Positions 34,196-43,982 are shown, counted from the stretch's first letter. The stretch: 64,000 nt of DNA from Schaalia sp. lx-260 (GCF_021083645.1 NZ_JAJNRQ010000006.1:19243-83242), one strand, 5' to 3'. The notes: generated by a model from the sequence alone, not told the origin. Numbers and translations are program-made.

Positions 34196-35212
34196 ATGAA
34201 TCTTTTCACACATAGCACAGTTTTTCGGCGTGGTCTTTCATCCGTTGCAGTAGGAACAGATCATCATAATCAATTCATTTTCACACACCTTGAAGAACGT
34301 GAAATCGCATGGTTAACAAGAGGAAACCTCCCCCACACACCTAGGATCCGAGGGGATAACCAGTATGTAAATTCTTCCTTTGTTTTAGAGAATGATATGT
34401 CCCAAAACAAAGGGCGGACCCCGTCTTTTTCTCATATCCCCACACCCGTAAGTGCTCATCGTTTCACATGGGTACTTCAGGCACGCTCGCTAGCCGAAAG
34501 GAAACACTCACGCACAAAACTGCGTCTACTGATTTTAGGTGTGGATTCAACGATCCTTTTGGCTGTGAAACTTGCATCTGAGTTACGCGATATTCACGTG
34601 GAAATACGCGATGACGGAAAAGTAGATCCTGAACTTGACGCGTTTTTCGGTGGAGGGTATTTCCAAATGCCACGCGGACGCAGCGCCTGCCAGTTTTTAC
34701 GCTCCACGCATACGGCCACTGCTGGTCGTATGACACGGTGGGATGGAGTCATTGTGTTAAATAATCGCGCTGCTGATCCGATGAAATGTGATGAGGCGCG
34801 TCAACTCTCTTTACCTTATTGTGTCCTCATCCATGATGAGGCCCACAGCAGCATCACACCCGTGATGAATCCTCAGAAAAGTCCATGCCCGCAATGTATC
34901 GAGTTATATCGCAATGAGCGTGATCCTTTTCGCGCGCATATGCAGCAAAGGCTCCGCGACATTCCAGTTCCACAACTCAGCCTTCTGCGTCGTCATATGT
35001 GCGCTATTTCTCTGGCACATACGCTTCGTGATTGGGGACTACCAACCGCTTCTTACGCCACTGGTTCTGATACCGCCATTCCTATAGCTGAGCGCTCCCA
35101 TACGCTTCTTCAGATCATGGACGACGGTTCCATAAGAAACGAAAGAATCCGCTCACACCCTCGATGCTCATGTGTAGCAGGAGGGTCCTCACGATCGTCG
35201 CAATACCAGTAA
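34196..35212 (+). CDS. Degenerate E1/ThiF-like protein (TOMM cyclodehydratase-like)
   Basis: 338-aa protein resembling the actinobacterial ThiF/E1-like family that is often annotated as a TOMM leader-binding or cyclodehydratase-related protein. An N-terminal region (about 1-85) precedes a Rossmann-like part (LRLLILGVDSTILLAVKLA at about 109-127) in which the usual glycine-rich nucleotide loop is not intact. A zinc-type cysteine set is retained: C231 and C234 (PCPQC) and C324 and C326 (HPRCSC). Start 34196 is set by a strong AGGAGG site 4 bases upstream. No ribosomal peptide precursor or ubiquitin-like partner is visible. Next to uvrD and nudC, a linkage I recall from other actinobacteria. Confidence 0.65.
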   Translation: MNLFTHSTVFRRGLSSVAVGTDHHNQFIFTHLEEREIAWLTRGNLPHTPRIRGDNQYVNSSFVLENDMSQNKGRTPSFSHIPTPVSAHRFTWVLQARSLAERKHSRTKLRLLILGVDSTILLAVKLASELRDIHVEIRDDGKVDPELDAFFGGGYFQMPRGRSACQFLRSTHTATAGRMTRWDGVIVLNNRAADPMKCDEARQLSLPYCVLIHDEAHSSITPVMNPQKSPCPQCIELYRNERDPFRAHMQQRLRDIPVPQLSLLRRHMCAISLAHTLRDWGLPTASYATGSDTAIPIAERSHTLLQIMDDGSIRNERIRSHPRCSCVAGGSSRSSQYQ

Positions 35213-35259
35213 TCACGAATAAAAATCAAGGTTTTCATGTATCAGATATCGTATCCGTT

Positions 35260-37122
35260 TCACAAAGCCAATGATTCCTGTTGCGCACATAAATCACGCA
35301 GAAAGCGTGACGGCTGACGTTTTTTCTTTGACGAATATGCATGACGAGCATGCGCCCACGAAAGTTCCAAAGTGTCACGGGCGCGCGTGAGCGCCACATA
35401 AAGTAAACGTCGTTCTTCTTCACAAGCCTGATCGGAAAGAGCGTGAGAGATAGGAAGTAACCCCTCACTCAACCCTATGACAAAAACGTGTTTCCATTCC
35501 AAACCTTTTGCGGCATGAATCGTGCTCAGTACTACACCATGTATGGGTGGTTCTACCTGCCCTTGAGCACGTTCTTCTAATTCGGTAACAAATTCAGTCA
35601 TTGTCATTGAAGGGTGCGCACGTGCTAATTCAACAATAGCGTTCAAATTATCCCAACGTTCACGCGTTACTCCCCTCGTTTCAGGTGCTTGCGGTGTCCA
35701 CCCTGCTATCAGCAGCGCTTCAGATACCCGTTCTACCAAGGATGGGTACACGTTTTTTTCTTCCCCGCCCGATTCAAAAATATCCCCGTCACCCTTTTTC
35801 TTCTGTAAAGAATGTTCGTTACCAGCAACCCGCATGTCATCTTGTTTGCCCTGCGAAACTGACTCAACCGTATTCGCTGCTATACGACGCAAAACAAGCA
35901 TGGCTTTGCGCACTTCTTCGCGTTCAAAAAATTGTGCTCCCCCACGCAAAGTGAAAGGAATATCAGCTTGCGTCAATGCGTGCTCAAAGACTTCAGATTG
36001 GGAATTTGTTCTATATAAGACAGCAATATCGTTAAGAGATTCTCCCGCTTCCTGATAGGCGCGTATCTTAGTAGCAATATAGGTAGCTTCCGCCTCATCA
36101 TCCTCATGCACGCTACAGGAAATAGGCGCTCCTGATGCTCGTTGAGAAACTAATGAAATGACTGGCTCAAACGTAGCATCCGCTTTATGTAAACCTACTT
36201 TCATCACAGTATTTGCAGCCTCAACAATCTGCGGTGTGGAACGATAATCGCGATACAGTTCAATCACATGCGCACCGGGATGTTCATTCGCAAAATCAAG
36301 AAGATGCTGCCCTGAAGCCCCCGCAAATGAATAAATAGTTTGCGCAACATCCCCCACAACGCAAATATCATGACGCTCACCCAGCCACAGGTACAACAAA
36401 TGTTTTTGAACCTGCGAAATATCCTGGTACTCATCTACAACAAAATGCCGGTACTGTGCGCGTATCTGCTGTGCCACATCAGTTCTTTCATGCAACAGAC
36501 CACACATAATCAGCAAAACGTCCTCAAAATCAATCACACGACGTTCTGCTTTTGCGTCCTCATAGGCATCCATGAGGCGCAAAATATCCTCTACAGTCAG
36601 ATCTGCCACTAAAGGACGTTTCCCCGAAAGGACACATTCGCCATAGGCATCAATATCAAGCATTGATACTTTTGCCCATTCGATTTCAGCAGCAATATCA
36701 CGCACAAGAGCTTTATCCACATTTTTGCCGATACGAGCAGCTGCCGCTGCAACCAGCGAAGCCTTATGATCGACGATCGTTGGGGCAGACCCACCTATCA
36801 CTGAGGGCCAAAAATAGGTGAGTTGTCTTAGGGCTGCTGCATGAAAAGTACGCGCCTGAATTTGAGGAATACCAAGAGCCGCCAATCGCGTGCGCATTTG
36901 CGCCGCAGCTTTCGCCGTAAAAGTAACTGCCAGAACATGACGCGGATCGTAAGCACCCACTGCGGCCGCATAAGCAATACGGTAGGTTATTGCTCGCGTT
37001 TTCCCTGTGCCCGCACCAGCGTGTACAGCAAGAGGGCCACTAACATAGCGAGCCACTTTCCTTTGATCTGGGTCAAGGGCTTCAAGGAGCGATTCTGGGC
37101 TGGCAAGCTGCATGGCATTCAT
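35260..37122 (-). CDS. UvrD/PcrA-family DNA helicase
   Basis: 620-aa superfamily-1A 3'-5' helicase. Walker A GAGTGKT at 36-42, motif Ia FTAKAAAQM, motif II DEYQD, motif III VGDVAQTIYSFAGA, motif IV YRSTPQI, motif V STIHAAKGLEWKHVFV and motif VI YVALTRARD are all present. It resembles the UvrD2 lineage by neighbourhood (nudC beside it) but ends shortly after the helicase core with no HRDC domain or cysteine cluster. A stretch of about 45 charged residues around 400-450 is an insertion. ATG 37122 is fixed by GGAGGTGGGAAA. Confidence 0.93.
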   Translation of the reverse strand: MNAMQLASPESLLEALDPDQRKVARYVSGPLAVHAGAGTGKTRAITYRIAYAAAVGAYDPRHVLAVTFTAKAAAQMRTRLAALGIPQIQARTFHAAALRQLTYFWPSVIGGSAPTIVDHKASLVAAAAARIGKNVDKALVRDIAAEIEWAKVSMLDIDAYGECVLSGKRPLVADLTVEDILRLMDAYEDAKAERRVIDFEDVLLIMCGLLHERTDVAQQIRAQYRHFVVDEYQDISQVQKHLLYLWLGERHDICVVGDVAQTIYSFAGASGQHLLDFANEHPGAHVIELYRDYRSTPQIVEAANTVMKVGLHKADATFEPVISLVSQRASGAPISCSVHEDDEAEATYIATKIRAYQEAGESLNDIAVLYRTNSQSEVFEHALTQADIPFTLRGGAQFFEREEVRKAMLVLRRIAANTVESVSQGKQDDMRVAGNEHSLQKKKGDGDIFESGGEEKNVYPSLVERVSEALLIAGWTPQAPETRGVTRERWDNLNAIVELARAHPSMTMTEFVTELEERAQGQVEPPIHGVVLSTIHAAKGLEWKHVFVIGLSEGLLPISHALSDQACEEERRLLYVALTRARDTLELSWAHARHAYSSKKKRQPSRFLRDLCAQQESLAL

Positions 37123-37208
37123 TTTCCCACCTCCATGTCGCTGTGCGCTCATTGTGTAATCACCCTTGTGGATTGTTATTCACATGTCCACAGGATTTAT
37201 ACATCAGC

Positions 37209-38240
37209 TCACTGACGGGCTGCAGGAGTCGGCAGCTCTCCACCAAACCAGTGTTCAATCAGCACGCGCGCAATTGACGTAGGTGCTGGAGGTTCAAGCT
37301 CTCCTTGTTCAATTGCTTTTTTCAGTTCCTCTCGACTAAAGAAACGTGCACGATCAATTTCGTGTTCATCTGGTCGCGGTTCACGTGGACTATCTGGATG
37401 TAACTGAGCGCAGTAACCCAACATGAGGGAACGCGGAAAAGGCCACGGCTGCGATCCAACGTAGGTGATTTTATCTACACGCAAACCAACTTCTTCGTTT
37501 AGCTCACGGATAACCGCCCTTTCAGGAGCTTCACCAGCATCAACAAAACCTGCAGGTAAAGACATAAATTTTTCCCGCCAGTTCATATTATGCGCAAGCA
37601 AAATTCGCTCATCTTCATCTACCACTGCGACAATCACCGAAGGATCTTGACGTGGATACTCCATGTGCTCACATGAGGGGCAAACACGTGTCCATCCTTC
37701 ATGCGCAATGTGCGTATGCCCACCGCAACGAACACAATGAGGGTTTGCTTCATGCCATGCGGCCAAAGCAACAGCCATTGTTGATAAAGCGGCTTCATCA
37801 TCACTGAGCATATGGCCGATTGTGCGCAAATGTATCCACTGTGCGCAAGTACTCGCTTGTTTAGTCAATGCGTATGCATCCGTGTCGTTATCTACAAGAA
37901 GAGCACAATGAAAATACCCGTCCTGTGTACGGCCGATGGCAAGTAATGGGAGCGCGCATTCCTTCACATATCGTGCGCTTATGCGGCTAAGTTGCATACG
38001 TTCATGTGGGATAGCATTTTTTCCGTGAGCGGCGCAACCGTCCTCGTCGAATTTTAAGGTTTCCTCTGCTGTTTCCACGAGCACGTTCCCACGATAAACA
38101 GCGTAAACACTGACAGGACCGTGGAGTTCATGCACATATCCGTCTGGAGATGCAGCCACCAGATCACGAAGCTTCAGCGTGGATCGCAAATCAACCATAG
38201 GATCGATGCTGCCGCGAGCAAGAGGGAATGTAAGGTCCAT
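37209..38240 (-). CDS. nudC: NAD(+) diphosphatase NudC
   Basis: 343-aa Nudix hydrolase that splits NAD(H) to NMN(H) and AMP and can remove NAD caps from RNA. Zinc ribbon cysteines C169, C172, C187 and C190 precede the Nudix box, GX5EX7REUXEEXGU, with G231, E237, R245, E246, E249 and E250, and the downstream SQPWPFPRSLM segment that defines the NudC subgroup. It starts 38 bases beyond the UvrD-type gene's 5' side on the same strand, so they may be co-transcribed. Confidence 0.94.
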   Translation of the reverse strand: MDLTFPLARGSIDPMVDLRSTLKLRDLVAASPDGYVHELHGPVSVYAVYRGNVLVETAEETLKFDEDGCAAHGKNAIPHERMQLSRISARYVKECALPLLAIGRTQDGYFHCALLVDNDTDAYALTKQASTCAQWIHLRTIGHMLSDDEAALSTMAVALAAWHEANPHCVRCGGHTHIAHEGWTRVCPSCEHMEYPRQDPSVIVAVVDEDERILLAHNMNWREKFMSLPAGFVDAGEAPERAVIRELNEEVGLRVDKITYVGSQPWPFPRSLMLGYCAQLHPDSPREPRPDEHEIDRARFFSREELKKAIEQGELEPPAPTSIARVLIEHWFGGELPTPAARQ

Positions 38241-38452
38241 ATATTCACATTAGCGAAAGCCGATGTCACGCGTGCAACCGCTAGGATTTTCCTGCTCGTG
38301 CTCACGTCCCCATCATTACGTTAGGAAACGCATACTTTCTCAGTAAAGTTCGCAGGCTATCCGCTACTTTTGTGACCTCATATTCTATCCAGATCACACT
38401 GAGCAGCGAATACACAGCACCTGCTTCCCTTATCTGCGATACCTTTAAGGTT

Positions 38453-39226
38453 ATGAGTGAAACAATTATCCGTTCTGATGGACGCACCCCCGATCAACTT
38501 CGCCCTATTCGTCTGACCCGAGGCTGGTCTGGAACTGGTGAAGGCTCTGTGCTTGTGGAATTTGGCAATACGCGAGTTCTTTGTGTTGCTTCTTTTACAG
38601 AGGGCGTCCCACGTTGGCGTAAAGGTAGCGGTGAAGGATGGGTAACCGCCGAATATGCGATGCTGCCCCGTTCCACATCTGAACGTTCAGGCCGTGAATC
38701 CGTCAAAGGAAAAGTATCCGGTCGTACCCAAGAGATTTCGCGTCTCATTGGCCGTTCCCTACGAGCCATTATTGATGTATCTGCGCTCGGTGAAAATACG
38801 ATTATGCTTGACTGCGATGTTTTGCGGGCCGATGGTGGGACGCGCACTGCCTCTATCACAGGGGCATGGATAGCTCTTGCTGATGCAGTACGTTGGGGAA
38901 CTGAACAAGGCTTCATTATTCCCACGAAAGATCAGCCCGTACTTCACTCATCGGTTAGCGCCATTTCTGTGGGAATTATCGACGGAATTCCTATGCTTGA
39001 CCTCCCCTATGTGGAAGATGTACGCGCTCACACTGATATGAATGTTGTTCAAACTGGTGAAGGCCGTTTCGTTGAAGTTCAAGGAACAGCTGAGCACGCC
39101 ACATTTGACCGTGACGAGCTGGGGGCGCTCCTTGATTTAGCTACTGTAGGTAACGCTCAACTTGCCAAAGTACAGCAGCAGTGTTTACAAGCACCCGAAG
39201 GCCACACGGTTGAGGTTCACGTATGA
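38453..39226 (+). CDS. rph: Ribonuclease PH
   Basis: 257-aa phosphorolytic 3'-5' exoribonuclease that trims tRNA 3' ends. The N-terminal [20 protein letters not shown] and [15 protein letters not shown] segments, the [37 protein letters not shown] RNA-binding arginine block, and [20 protein letters not shown] are characteristic. The ATG at 38453 matches the family N-terminus; a longer frame to 38372 is not supported. Its stop overlaps rdgB by four bases (ATGA). Confidence 0.95.
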   Translation: MSETIIRSDGRTPDQLRPIRLTRGWSGTGEGSVLVEFGNTRVLCVASFTEGVPRWRKGSGEGWVTAEYAMLPRSTSERSGRESVKGKVSGRTQEISRLIGRSLRAIIDVSALGENTIMLDCDVLRADGGTRTASITGAWIALADAVRWGTEQGFIIPTKDQPVLHSSVSAISVGIIDGIPMLDLPYVEDVRAHTDMNVVQTGEGRFVEVQGTAEHATFDRDELGALLDLATVGNAQLAKVQQQCLQAPEGHTVEVHV

Positions 39227-39879
39227 CAGCTCACGCAGATCTTCAGGCGAATTCGTATGAGGCATTATCAGGGCCTCGCCTTGTTTTCGCTACGGGTAAT
39301 ACTCACAAAATCAGTGAATTTCACGCTATCCTTGAGCCGTTTTTAGGGGATATTCCCACTGGTTCAATTGCTTGTCTTTCAGATTTTTCCGTCCCTGAGC
39401 CAATCGAGGATGGAGCAACTTTTGCCGAAAATGCCCTCATCAAAGCACGCTCGTTATGCAATGCCACTGGCATACCCGCAGTTGCTGACGATTCAGGTCT
39501 GTGCGTCAAAATTATGGGGGGTGCTCCCGGTATTTTTTCTGCCCGTTGGTCTGGCCACCACGGAGACGATCAAGCCAATCTGGATTTGTTACTTGCCCAG
39601 CTTTGCGATGTTCCTGACCAGTTACGTCAAGCCTCTTTCGTATGCGCGGCGGCTTTGGTGATGCCAGATGGCAACGAGTATGTCACGCATGGTGAAGTAC
39701 ATGGTGTCATTATTCGAAAGCCACGAGGCTCTGGTGGTTTTGGTTATGACCCAATTTTCGTTCCAGAAGGTTTTGAAGTGACCAGCGCTGAACTTACTCC
39801 CGAGCAAAAGAATGCGCTCAGTCATCGCGGGCGCGCGTTACGTTCCTTGGCACCACATGTAGTTGATATTTTTCGCTAA
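39223..39879 (+). CDS. rdgB: Inosine/xanthosine triphosphate pyrophosphatase
   Basis: 218-aa RdgB/HAM1 house-cleaning enzyme that hydrolyses dITP, ITP and XTP to keep deaminated purines out of DNA. Motifs: [13 protein letters not shown] (substrate-binding), [23 protein letters not shown] with the catalytic aspartate, and [12 protein letters not shown] 14-residue hydrophilic N-terminus is slightly longer than average. Coupled to rph by an ATGA overlap, an order found in other actinobacteria. Confidence 0.95.
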   Translation: MTAHADLQANSYEALSGPRLVFATGNTHKISEFHAILEPFLGDIPTGSIACLSDFSVPEPIEDGATFAENALIKARSLCNATGIPAVADDSGLCVKIMGGAPGIFSARWSGHHGDDQANLDLLLAQLCDVPDQLRQASFVCAAALVMPDGNEYVTHGEVHGVIIRKPRGSGGFGYDPIFVPEGFEVTSAELTPEQKNALSHRGRALRSLAPHVVDIFR

Positions 39880-39882
39880 AAT

Positions 39883-39922
39883 TTTCACCTGCGCAGATTT
39901 CATCAAATCTGCGCGGGTGAAA
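39883..39922. terminator. Bidirectional terminator after rdgB
   Basis: Eighteen-pair stem with one G-U: TTTCACC-T-GCGCAGATTT (39883-39900) against AAATCTGCGC-G-GGTGAAA (39905-39922). The minus strand continues into TTTT; the flanking genes converge. Confidence 0.8.
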
Positions 39923-39966
39923 TATGAGACTTAAAGTTCACGAACCATACGTCGTTATGTTGTGTT

Positions 39967-40320
39967 TTACGGTTGCATATGAAGTGTCTGAGCTTCTGTT
40001 GTTTTCATGTGAGACTTAGCTTTTAGAGGACGCACCACACATGTAGCAATATGACGTAGGCGAGCAGCAAGACGATCACGAACTCGCCAAGTCATACGCA
40101 GACCGATAAGAACAAAAAGTAGATTTGTCACCATCGAAGGCCAAGAACCTGTTGCGAGGCATGTGACGGCTAAAAGTAAACAAGCTGACACGTTCAACGC
40201 GTGGTAACGCAAGGAATCAGGGGCTACACGGCCAGTAGAAACCAGGTAATAGGCGCACATTGAACCGGCTGCTCCAATCCAGCCCAGAAGCAGCGCCACA
40301 TGCGTCACCGAAATCGTCAT
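39967..40320 (-). CDS. Small membrane protein, CBU_0592-like
   Basis: 117-aa protein with about three membrane segments (VALLLGWIGAAGSMCAYYLV, LNVSACLLLAVTCLA, NLLFVLIGLRMTWRV) and a basic C-terminus. This layout recalls the small CBU_0592 family, whose function is unknown. Start 40320 is preferred since AGAGG lies just upstream; an ATG at 40371 would leave almost no promoter space before the divergent LysR gene. Confidence 0.6.
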   Translation of the reverse strand: MTISVTHVALLLGWIGAAGSMCAYYLVSTGRVAPDSLRYHALNVSACLLLAVTCLATGSWPSMVTNLLFVLIGLRMTWRVRDRLAARLRHIATCVVRPLKAKSHMKTTEAQTLHMQP

Positions 40321-40353
40321 GCCTCTATTGTGATGACCTTTCTCATCCAGCAC

Positions 40354-40389
40354 AATTGAATCAATCTTCAATTAGTATGAAGTAATACT
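40354..40389. promoter_or_regulatory. Two adjacent inverted repeats in the LysR divergent promoter
   Basis: AATTGAA-tcaatc-TTCAATT (40354-40373) and AGTAT-gaagta-ATACT (40374-40389) lie side by side between the divergent membrane-protein and LysR genes. Placement is typical for the autoregulatory and activation sites of a LysR protein. Confidence 0.5.
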
Positions 40390-40404
40390 TAATAAGGGGG
40401 ATGT

Positions 40405-41313
40405 ATGCGTATTGACCCACGTAGATTAGCCGTCTTACTTGCTATCTCACGTGAAGGTGGAGTCGTTGCTGCCGCAGATATGCTGCACATCTCACCTTCA
40501 GCCGTCTCACAACAAGTCCATAAACTTGAACAAGAGGTCGGCCTCCAACTCTTTGAACGCACACCCAGCGGAACAATCCTCACACCGGCAGGACGCCTCA
40601 TCGCCGCAGCTGCCGAAAAAATCGAAGAAAATATTGAAAATCTCACCCGAGCTTTACAGCCTTTAACCGGTCACGTCACAGGAACAGTCAGCATCGGCGC
40701 TTTCCAAACAGTACTGCGCTGCGTATTCATGCCTTTCCTCACAAATCTTGAACATCATTTCCCCGGTCTCAACATTGAACTCACCGAAACTGATGAAAAC
40801 GTTGGAATGACACTACTACGACAAGGAAGTCTTGACCTTCTCGTTATCGAACGGGATACACGCCATTCACCAACCCCTAAAGGCTACAGTGACATATCCC
40901 TTATTGATGAACCATGGGCTGTTGTCACCTCAGATAACACCCCGCCAATTAACTCCATTCAAGATCTCGCTCACCTACGCTGGCTACGTATCCACCGCAG
41001 CGTTGTCGGATCAGAACCACTCAATCGCATACGCTCCGAAGTTGGGACACTCGAATTTGCCAGCGACGCCTACTCAACTTACGAAACAGCGCTGGCATAC
41101 GTACGAGCCGGACGTGGTGCAACTGTCCTACCAGCTATGGCCCTCACAGGTATCGACCTTACAGGATTACGCTCTACACCACTTCCTGTCCTTGGGACTC
41201 GACGAATCCTCCTACGTCACCCAGACAACGATAGCAACGAAGCAATACAACATGCCATCAACCAACTTGTTGACTGGGTACATAAAAACCCAACACAATG
41301 GCCCCACTCGTAA
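40405..41313 (+). CDS. LysR family transcriptional regulator
   Basis: 302-aa LysR regulator: N-terminal winged helix (2-60, with SPSAVSQQVHKLEQEVG as recognition helix region), a linker helix, and a periplasmic-binding-like effector domain (about 90-295). GGGGG precedes the ATG. The divergent small membrane protein is the natural target by position; the 35 bases next to the start hold two inverted repeats. The effector is unknown. Confidence 0.92.
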   Translation: MRIDPRRLAVLLAISREGGVVAAADMLHISPSAVSQQVHKLEQEVGLQLFERTPSGTILTPAGRLIAAAAEKIEENIENLTRALQPLTGHVTGTVSIGAFQTVLRCVFMPFLTNLEHHFPGLNIELTETDENVGMTLLRQGSLDLLVIERDTRHSPTPKGYSDISLIDEPWAVVTSDNTPPINSIQDLAHLRWLRIHRSVVGSEPLNRIRSEVGTLEFASDAYSTYETALAYVRAGRGATVLPAMALTGIDLTGLRSTPLPVLGTRRILLRHPDNDSNEAIQHAINQLVDWVHKNPTQWPHS

Positions 41314-41413
41314 ACCCGTGCCTACATATTTTCATAGGCGCGCCTATCAGGTGCGCATATACAGCAGACCTGAGGCCTCACACATAAAACAGAAGCAGGG
41401 AACACAACGGGCA

Positions 41414-42226
41414 CTAACTCGAAATCCCACCCACCTGGAAAATACGATCTTCTTGCGCAACACTGACAGGACCGGACCATGTCGAACGCAACTCACCAAG
41501 CACCTGTGCCACCTCAACCCACGGCTGAATATGCGTAAGCACCAGCTGACCCGGCTGAGTCTGCGTCGCTACTCGCCCCACACGCGCACCATCCATATGA
41601 ATACCACGAGTCGTATCTGCGCTAGTGAAACCCACCTCAGAAAGCAACAGGTCGGCTCCTTGCGCCCCTCGAATAATTGATTCACACTCGTCAGTATCTC
41701 CGGTATAAAACAACGAAACGCGACGAGCAGAATCCGTAGCATGTGGCCCTTCAATTCGCACACCATACGAAGGCACTGAATGCCACCCCGCATACGGAGT
41801 TAACGTCAACGGTCCCACAGAAATAGGCACGCCCTCCGATGCCTCAATAAATGAAAATTCACCCTCATAGGTTTCTGTATCATCGCAACCATCAATTTGA
41901 CGAATCCGATGGCGAGTCTGCTGAGGCCCAATTACCAGTATCGGTGGGAATTGAGCACCCGGCCCCCACCGCTTATACACGTGCAAAGAAATAATATCAG
42001 CAATATGATCCGCGTGACAGTGAGAAAAAAACACTGCATCAAGATCACAAGGCTTTATATGACGCCACAAACGACCAAAAGATCCTGGCCCTAAATCAAG
42101 AGCAATATTCCACCAACGCTCTTGCCCTTGCTGCGCATCAAAACCACGCGCACGCACCAAATAGCACGAAGCCGACGACTCAGGTCCCGACATCGAACCC
42201 GTACATCCAATAATTCTCAACTCCAT
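41414..42226 (-). CDS. Metallo-beta-lactamase-fold hydrolase (Rv1339-like)
   Basis: 270-aa MBL-fold enzyme with the metal motif HCHADH (H69, H71, D73, H74), further ligands in YTGDTDE and C-terminal LTHIQP. By family and gene order (murI, this gene, near rph-rdgB) it corresponds to Rv1339 of M. tuberculosis, described as an atypical cyclic-nucleotide phosphodiesterase; applying that activity here is inference. It overlaps murI by 10 bases and is probably co-translated with it. Confidence 0.87.
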   Translation of the reverse strand: MELRIIGCTGSMSGPESSASCYLVRARGFDAQQGQERWWNIALDLGPGSFGRLWRHIKPCDLDAVFFSHCHADHIADIISLHVYKRWGPGAQFPPILVIGPQQTRHRIRQIDGCDDTETYEGEFSFIEASEGVPISVGPLTLTPYAGWHSVPSYGVRIEGPHATDSARRVSLFYTGDTDECESIIRGAQGADLLLSEVGFTSADTTRGIHMDGARVGRVATQTQPGQLVLTHIQPWVEVAQVLGELRSTWSGPVSVAQEDRIFQVGGISS

Positions 42227-43056
42227 GAGGCCGCACTCCCTTGCACTCGTACTTCCTCAACGCTCTGTACCTCAGGCCCTAAAAATCGCCGCGCTAAACG
42301 CTGGAAATCAGAACGCGAATCCGTCGTAAAGAAACGATGATGCGGCCTTTGATCTTCTGCCCACGGCTCGTGCAGCATGCCACGATCTGTCAGCTCGTTA
42401 TACGTCACATTTGCCGTTGCTTCTGACGAGGTAACTAACGTCACGCCTTCACCAAGGACTCTCGCAATCACACCAGTCAATAACGGATAGTGCGTACAAC
42501 CCAAAATCAATGTGTCCACACCCGCATCACGTAAAGGATCCAAATACTCGTGAGCCACCGATTCCAGTTCTTTCCCCGTGGTTATTCCAGCTTCAACAAA
42601 CTCCACAAAACGCGGACATGCTTGGCATGTCACCTCTAAGCCTGGAACCGCTGCCAAAGCATCCTGATAGGCCTGAGAATGAACTGTCGCTTCAGTGCCA
42701 ATCACCCCGATCTTACCGTTACGTGTCGCATTCACAGCTGAACGAGCAGCAGGAGTAATCACTTCAATGACCGGAATACCCGCATCAATTCCGTAACGTT
42801 CACGCGCATCAGATAAAGCTGCCGCAGTCGCAGAATTACAGGCAATCACCAAAGCTTTAACGCCTCGTGAAGCTAATTCGTCAAGCCCGGCCAAAGTATG
42901 TTCTCGCACACGTGCAATTGGTTGAGGCCCATAAGGAGTATGCGCAGTGTCCCCCAGATAAATAATTTCCTCATCCGGAAGTTTATCTATCACCGCACGG
43001 GCTACAGTTAGACCTCCAAGCCCTGAATCAAAAATACCAATCGGCGCATTGTCCAT
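42217..43056 (-). CDS. murI: Glutamate racemase
   Basis: 279-aa racemase producing D-glutamate for peptidoglycan. The paired catalytic cysteines are C73 (ACNSATAA) and C187 (LGCTHYPLL), with the N-terminal [15 protein letters not shown] substrate motif and acid residue. Full length. Overlaps the MBL gene downstream; DUF2017 lies 18 bases upstream, forming clpS-DUF2017-murI-MBL on the minus strand. Confidence 0.95.
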   Translation of the reverse strand: MDNAPIGIFDSGLGGLTVARAVIDKLPDEEIIYLGDTAHTPYGPQPIARVREHTLAGLDELASRGVKALVIACNSATAAALSDARERYGIDAGIPVIEVITPAARSAVNATRNGKIGVIGTEATVHSQAYQDALAAVPGLEVTCQACPRFVEFVEAGITTGKELESVAHEYLDPLRDAGVDTLILGCTHYPLLTGVIARVLGEGVTLVTSSEATANVTYNELTDRGMLHEPWAEDQRPHHRFFTTDSRSDFQRLARRFLGPEVQSVEEVRVQGSAASWS

Positions 43057-43074
43057 AACTGGACCATAGTTCTT

Positions 43075-43641
43075 TTAGACGGGTGATTGCATAACTCGCA
43101 CAAGTGAATCTTGCCACCACGTAACAATGCAGTAGATACGAGCCGCATTTTCACGCGCATTTTTCCCATAAGTCGACTGACAGATGAGCTGCATCAAAGA
43201 TTCCACATCCGATTCATCGTTGATTGCTAATTCTCCCGCTAAAGCCAGACGAAGATCATTCAGTGCCCGCGCCCAATCCCAAGCTTCTTCATAGCTCATA
43301 CGCACATATCCATCACAGGATGTACGCGCATACTCTAATTCAGAACGTATCTTTCGTAGGCGCAGAGATTTTTCCGCACGCAAGTATTCTTCTGTCATCG
43401 CGCGTAAATTTTGGGCTGCATGACGATCATGACTCATTTCCGGCAGTAAATAGCCGAGGGCCGGGTCAAGTGGAGCATGACATTCATCTTCCACGCTGAC
43501 TGCAGCTAGAAAAGCGGATGATTCTTCAGGCGCATCAAGAATCACAAGGACTTCTTGGGCTAACTGTTGCAAAAGCACGTTATGCGCCCCGTCAATGCGC
43601 GCCTGATACATCCCAGGTAAGGCAACGAAAGTTTCAATCAT
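43075..43641 (-). CDS. DUF2017 family protein
   Basis: 188-aa mostly helical soluble protein of the actinobacterial DUF2017 family, whose genes sit next to clpS. Recognisable parts are the LLPEMSHD segment near residue 67 and the LNDLRLALAGELAI helix near 130. Its ATG overlaps the clpS stop by four bases, so it is translated with the ClpS adaptor; a role in regulated proteolysis is suggested by context only. Confidence 0.82.
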   Translation of the reverse strand: MIETFVALPGMYQARIDGAHNVLLQQLAQEVLVILDAPEESSAFLAAVSVEDECHAPLDPALGYLLPEMSHDRHAAQNLRAMTEEYLRAEKSLRLRKIRSELEYARTSCDGYVRMSYEEAWDWARALNDLRLALAGELAINDESDVESLMQLICQSTYGKNARENAARIYCIVTWWQDSLVRVMQSPV

Positions 43642-43982
43642 TCATTCCGCTCCACCGTTGCTCGTAAACCGTATCCGTGTAATGCGAGCGCATCGGCTTC
43701 TACACGTTCACGCACTCCCCTGTTGACTACCGCATGACCGTTTCGATGAACTTCCCTCATCAGCTTTTCACTATGAGCACGCGAATAAGAAAAATGGCGC
43801 ATAAATACTTGAGTGACGTAATCCATTAAATTCACAGGATCATTCCACACGACAAGGCACCACTGGGTAAAAACAGCTCCTTCAGGTGAGCTTGTTGGGT
43901 GTGTGAGTGCGTCCATCCCTGTTGTCGTATGAGGTTGAGGTAACACTCGTAACTGTGCTCGTGTGACTTTTTCCCCTCGCAT
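43638..43982 (-). CDS. clpS: ATP-dependent Clp protease adaptor ClpS
   Basis: 114-aa N-end-rule adaptor that hands substrates with destabilising N-termini to ClpAP/ClpCP. The ClpS core runs from WCLVVWNDPVNLMDYV through MRHFSYSRAHSEKLMREVHRNG to AVVNRG, with the N-terminal extension of about 40 residues longer than in many members. First gene of the clpS-DUF2017-murI-MBL unit, divergent from pncB with 78 bases between starts. Confidence 0.93.
   Translation of the reverse strand: MRGEKVTRAQLRVLPQPHTTTGMDALTHPTSSPEGAVFTQWCLVVWNDPVNLMDYVTQVFMRHFSYSRAHSEKLMREVHRNGHAVVNRGVRERVEADALALHGYGLRATVERNE

Noticed and set aside
34196..35212. TOMM (thiazole/oxazole peptide) biosynthetic cluster
   Set aside because: No YcaO, dehydrogenase or precursor peptide gene is nearby; the homologous gene is commonly found beside housekeeping genes.
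40832..41680. Plus-strand 282-codon frame overlapping the lysR and MBL genes
   Set aside because: Overlaps two well-supported genes in other frames and gives a Thr/His/Gln-rich product without a domain.
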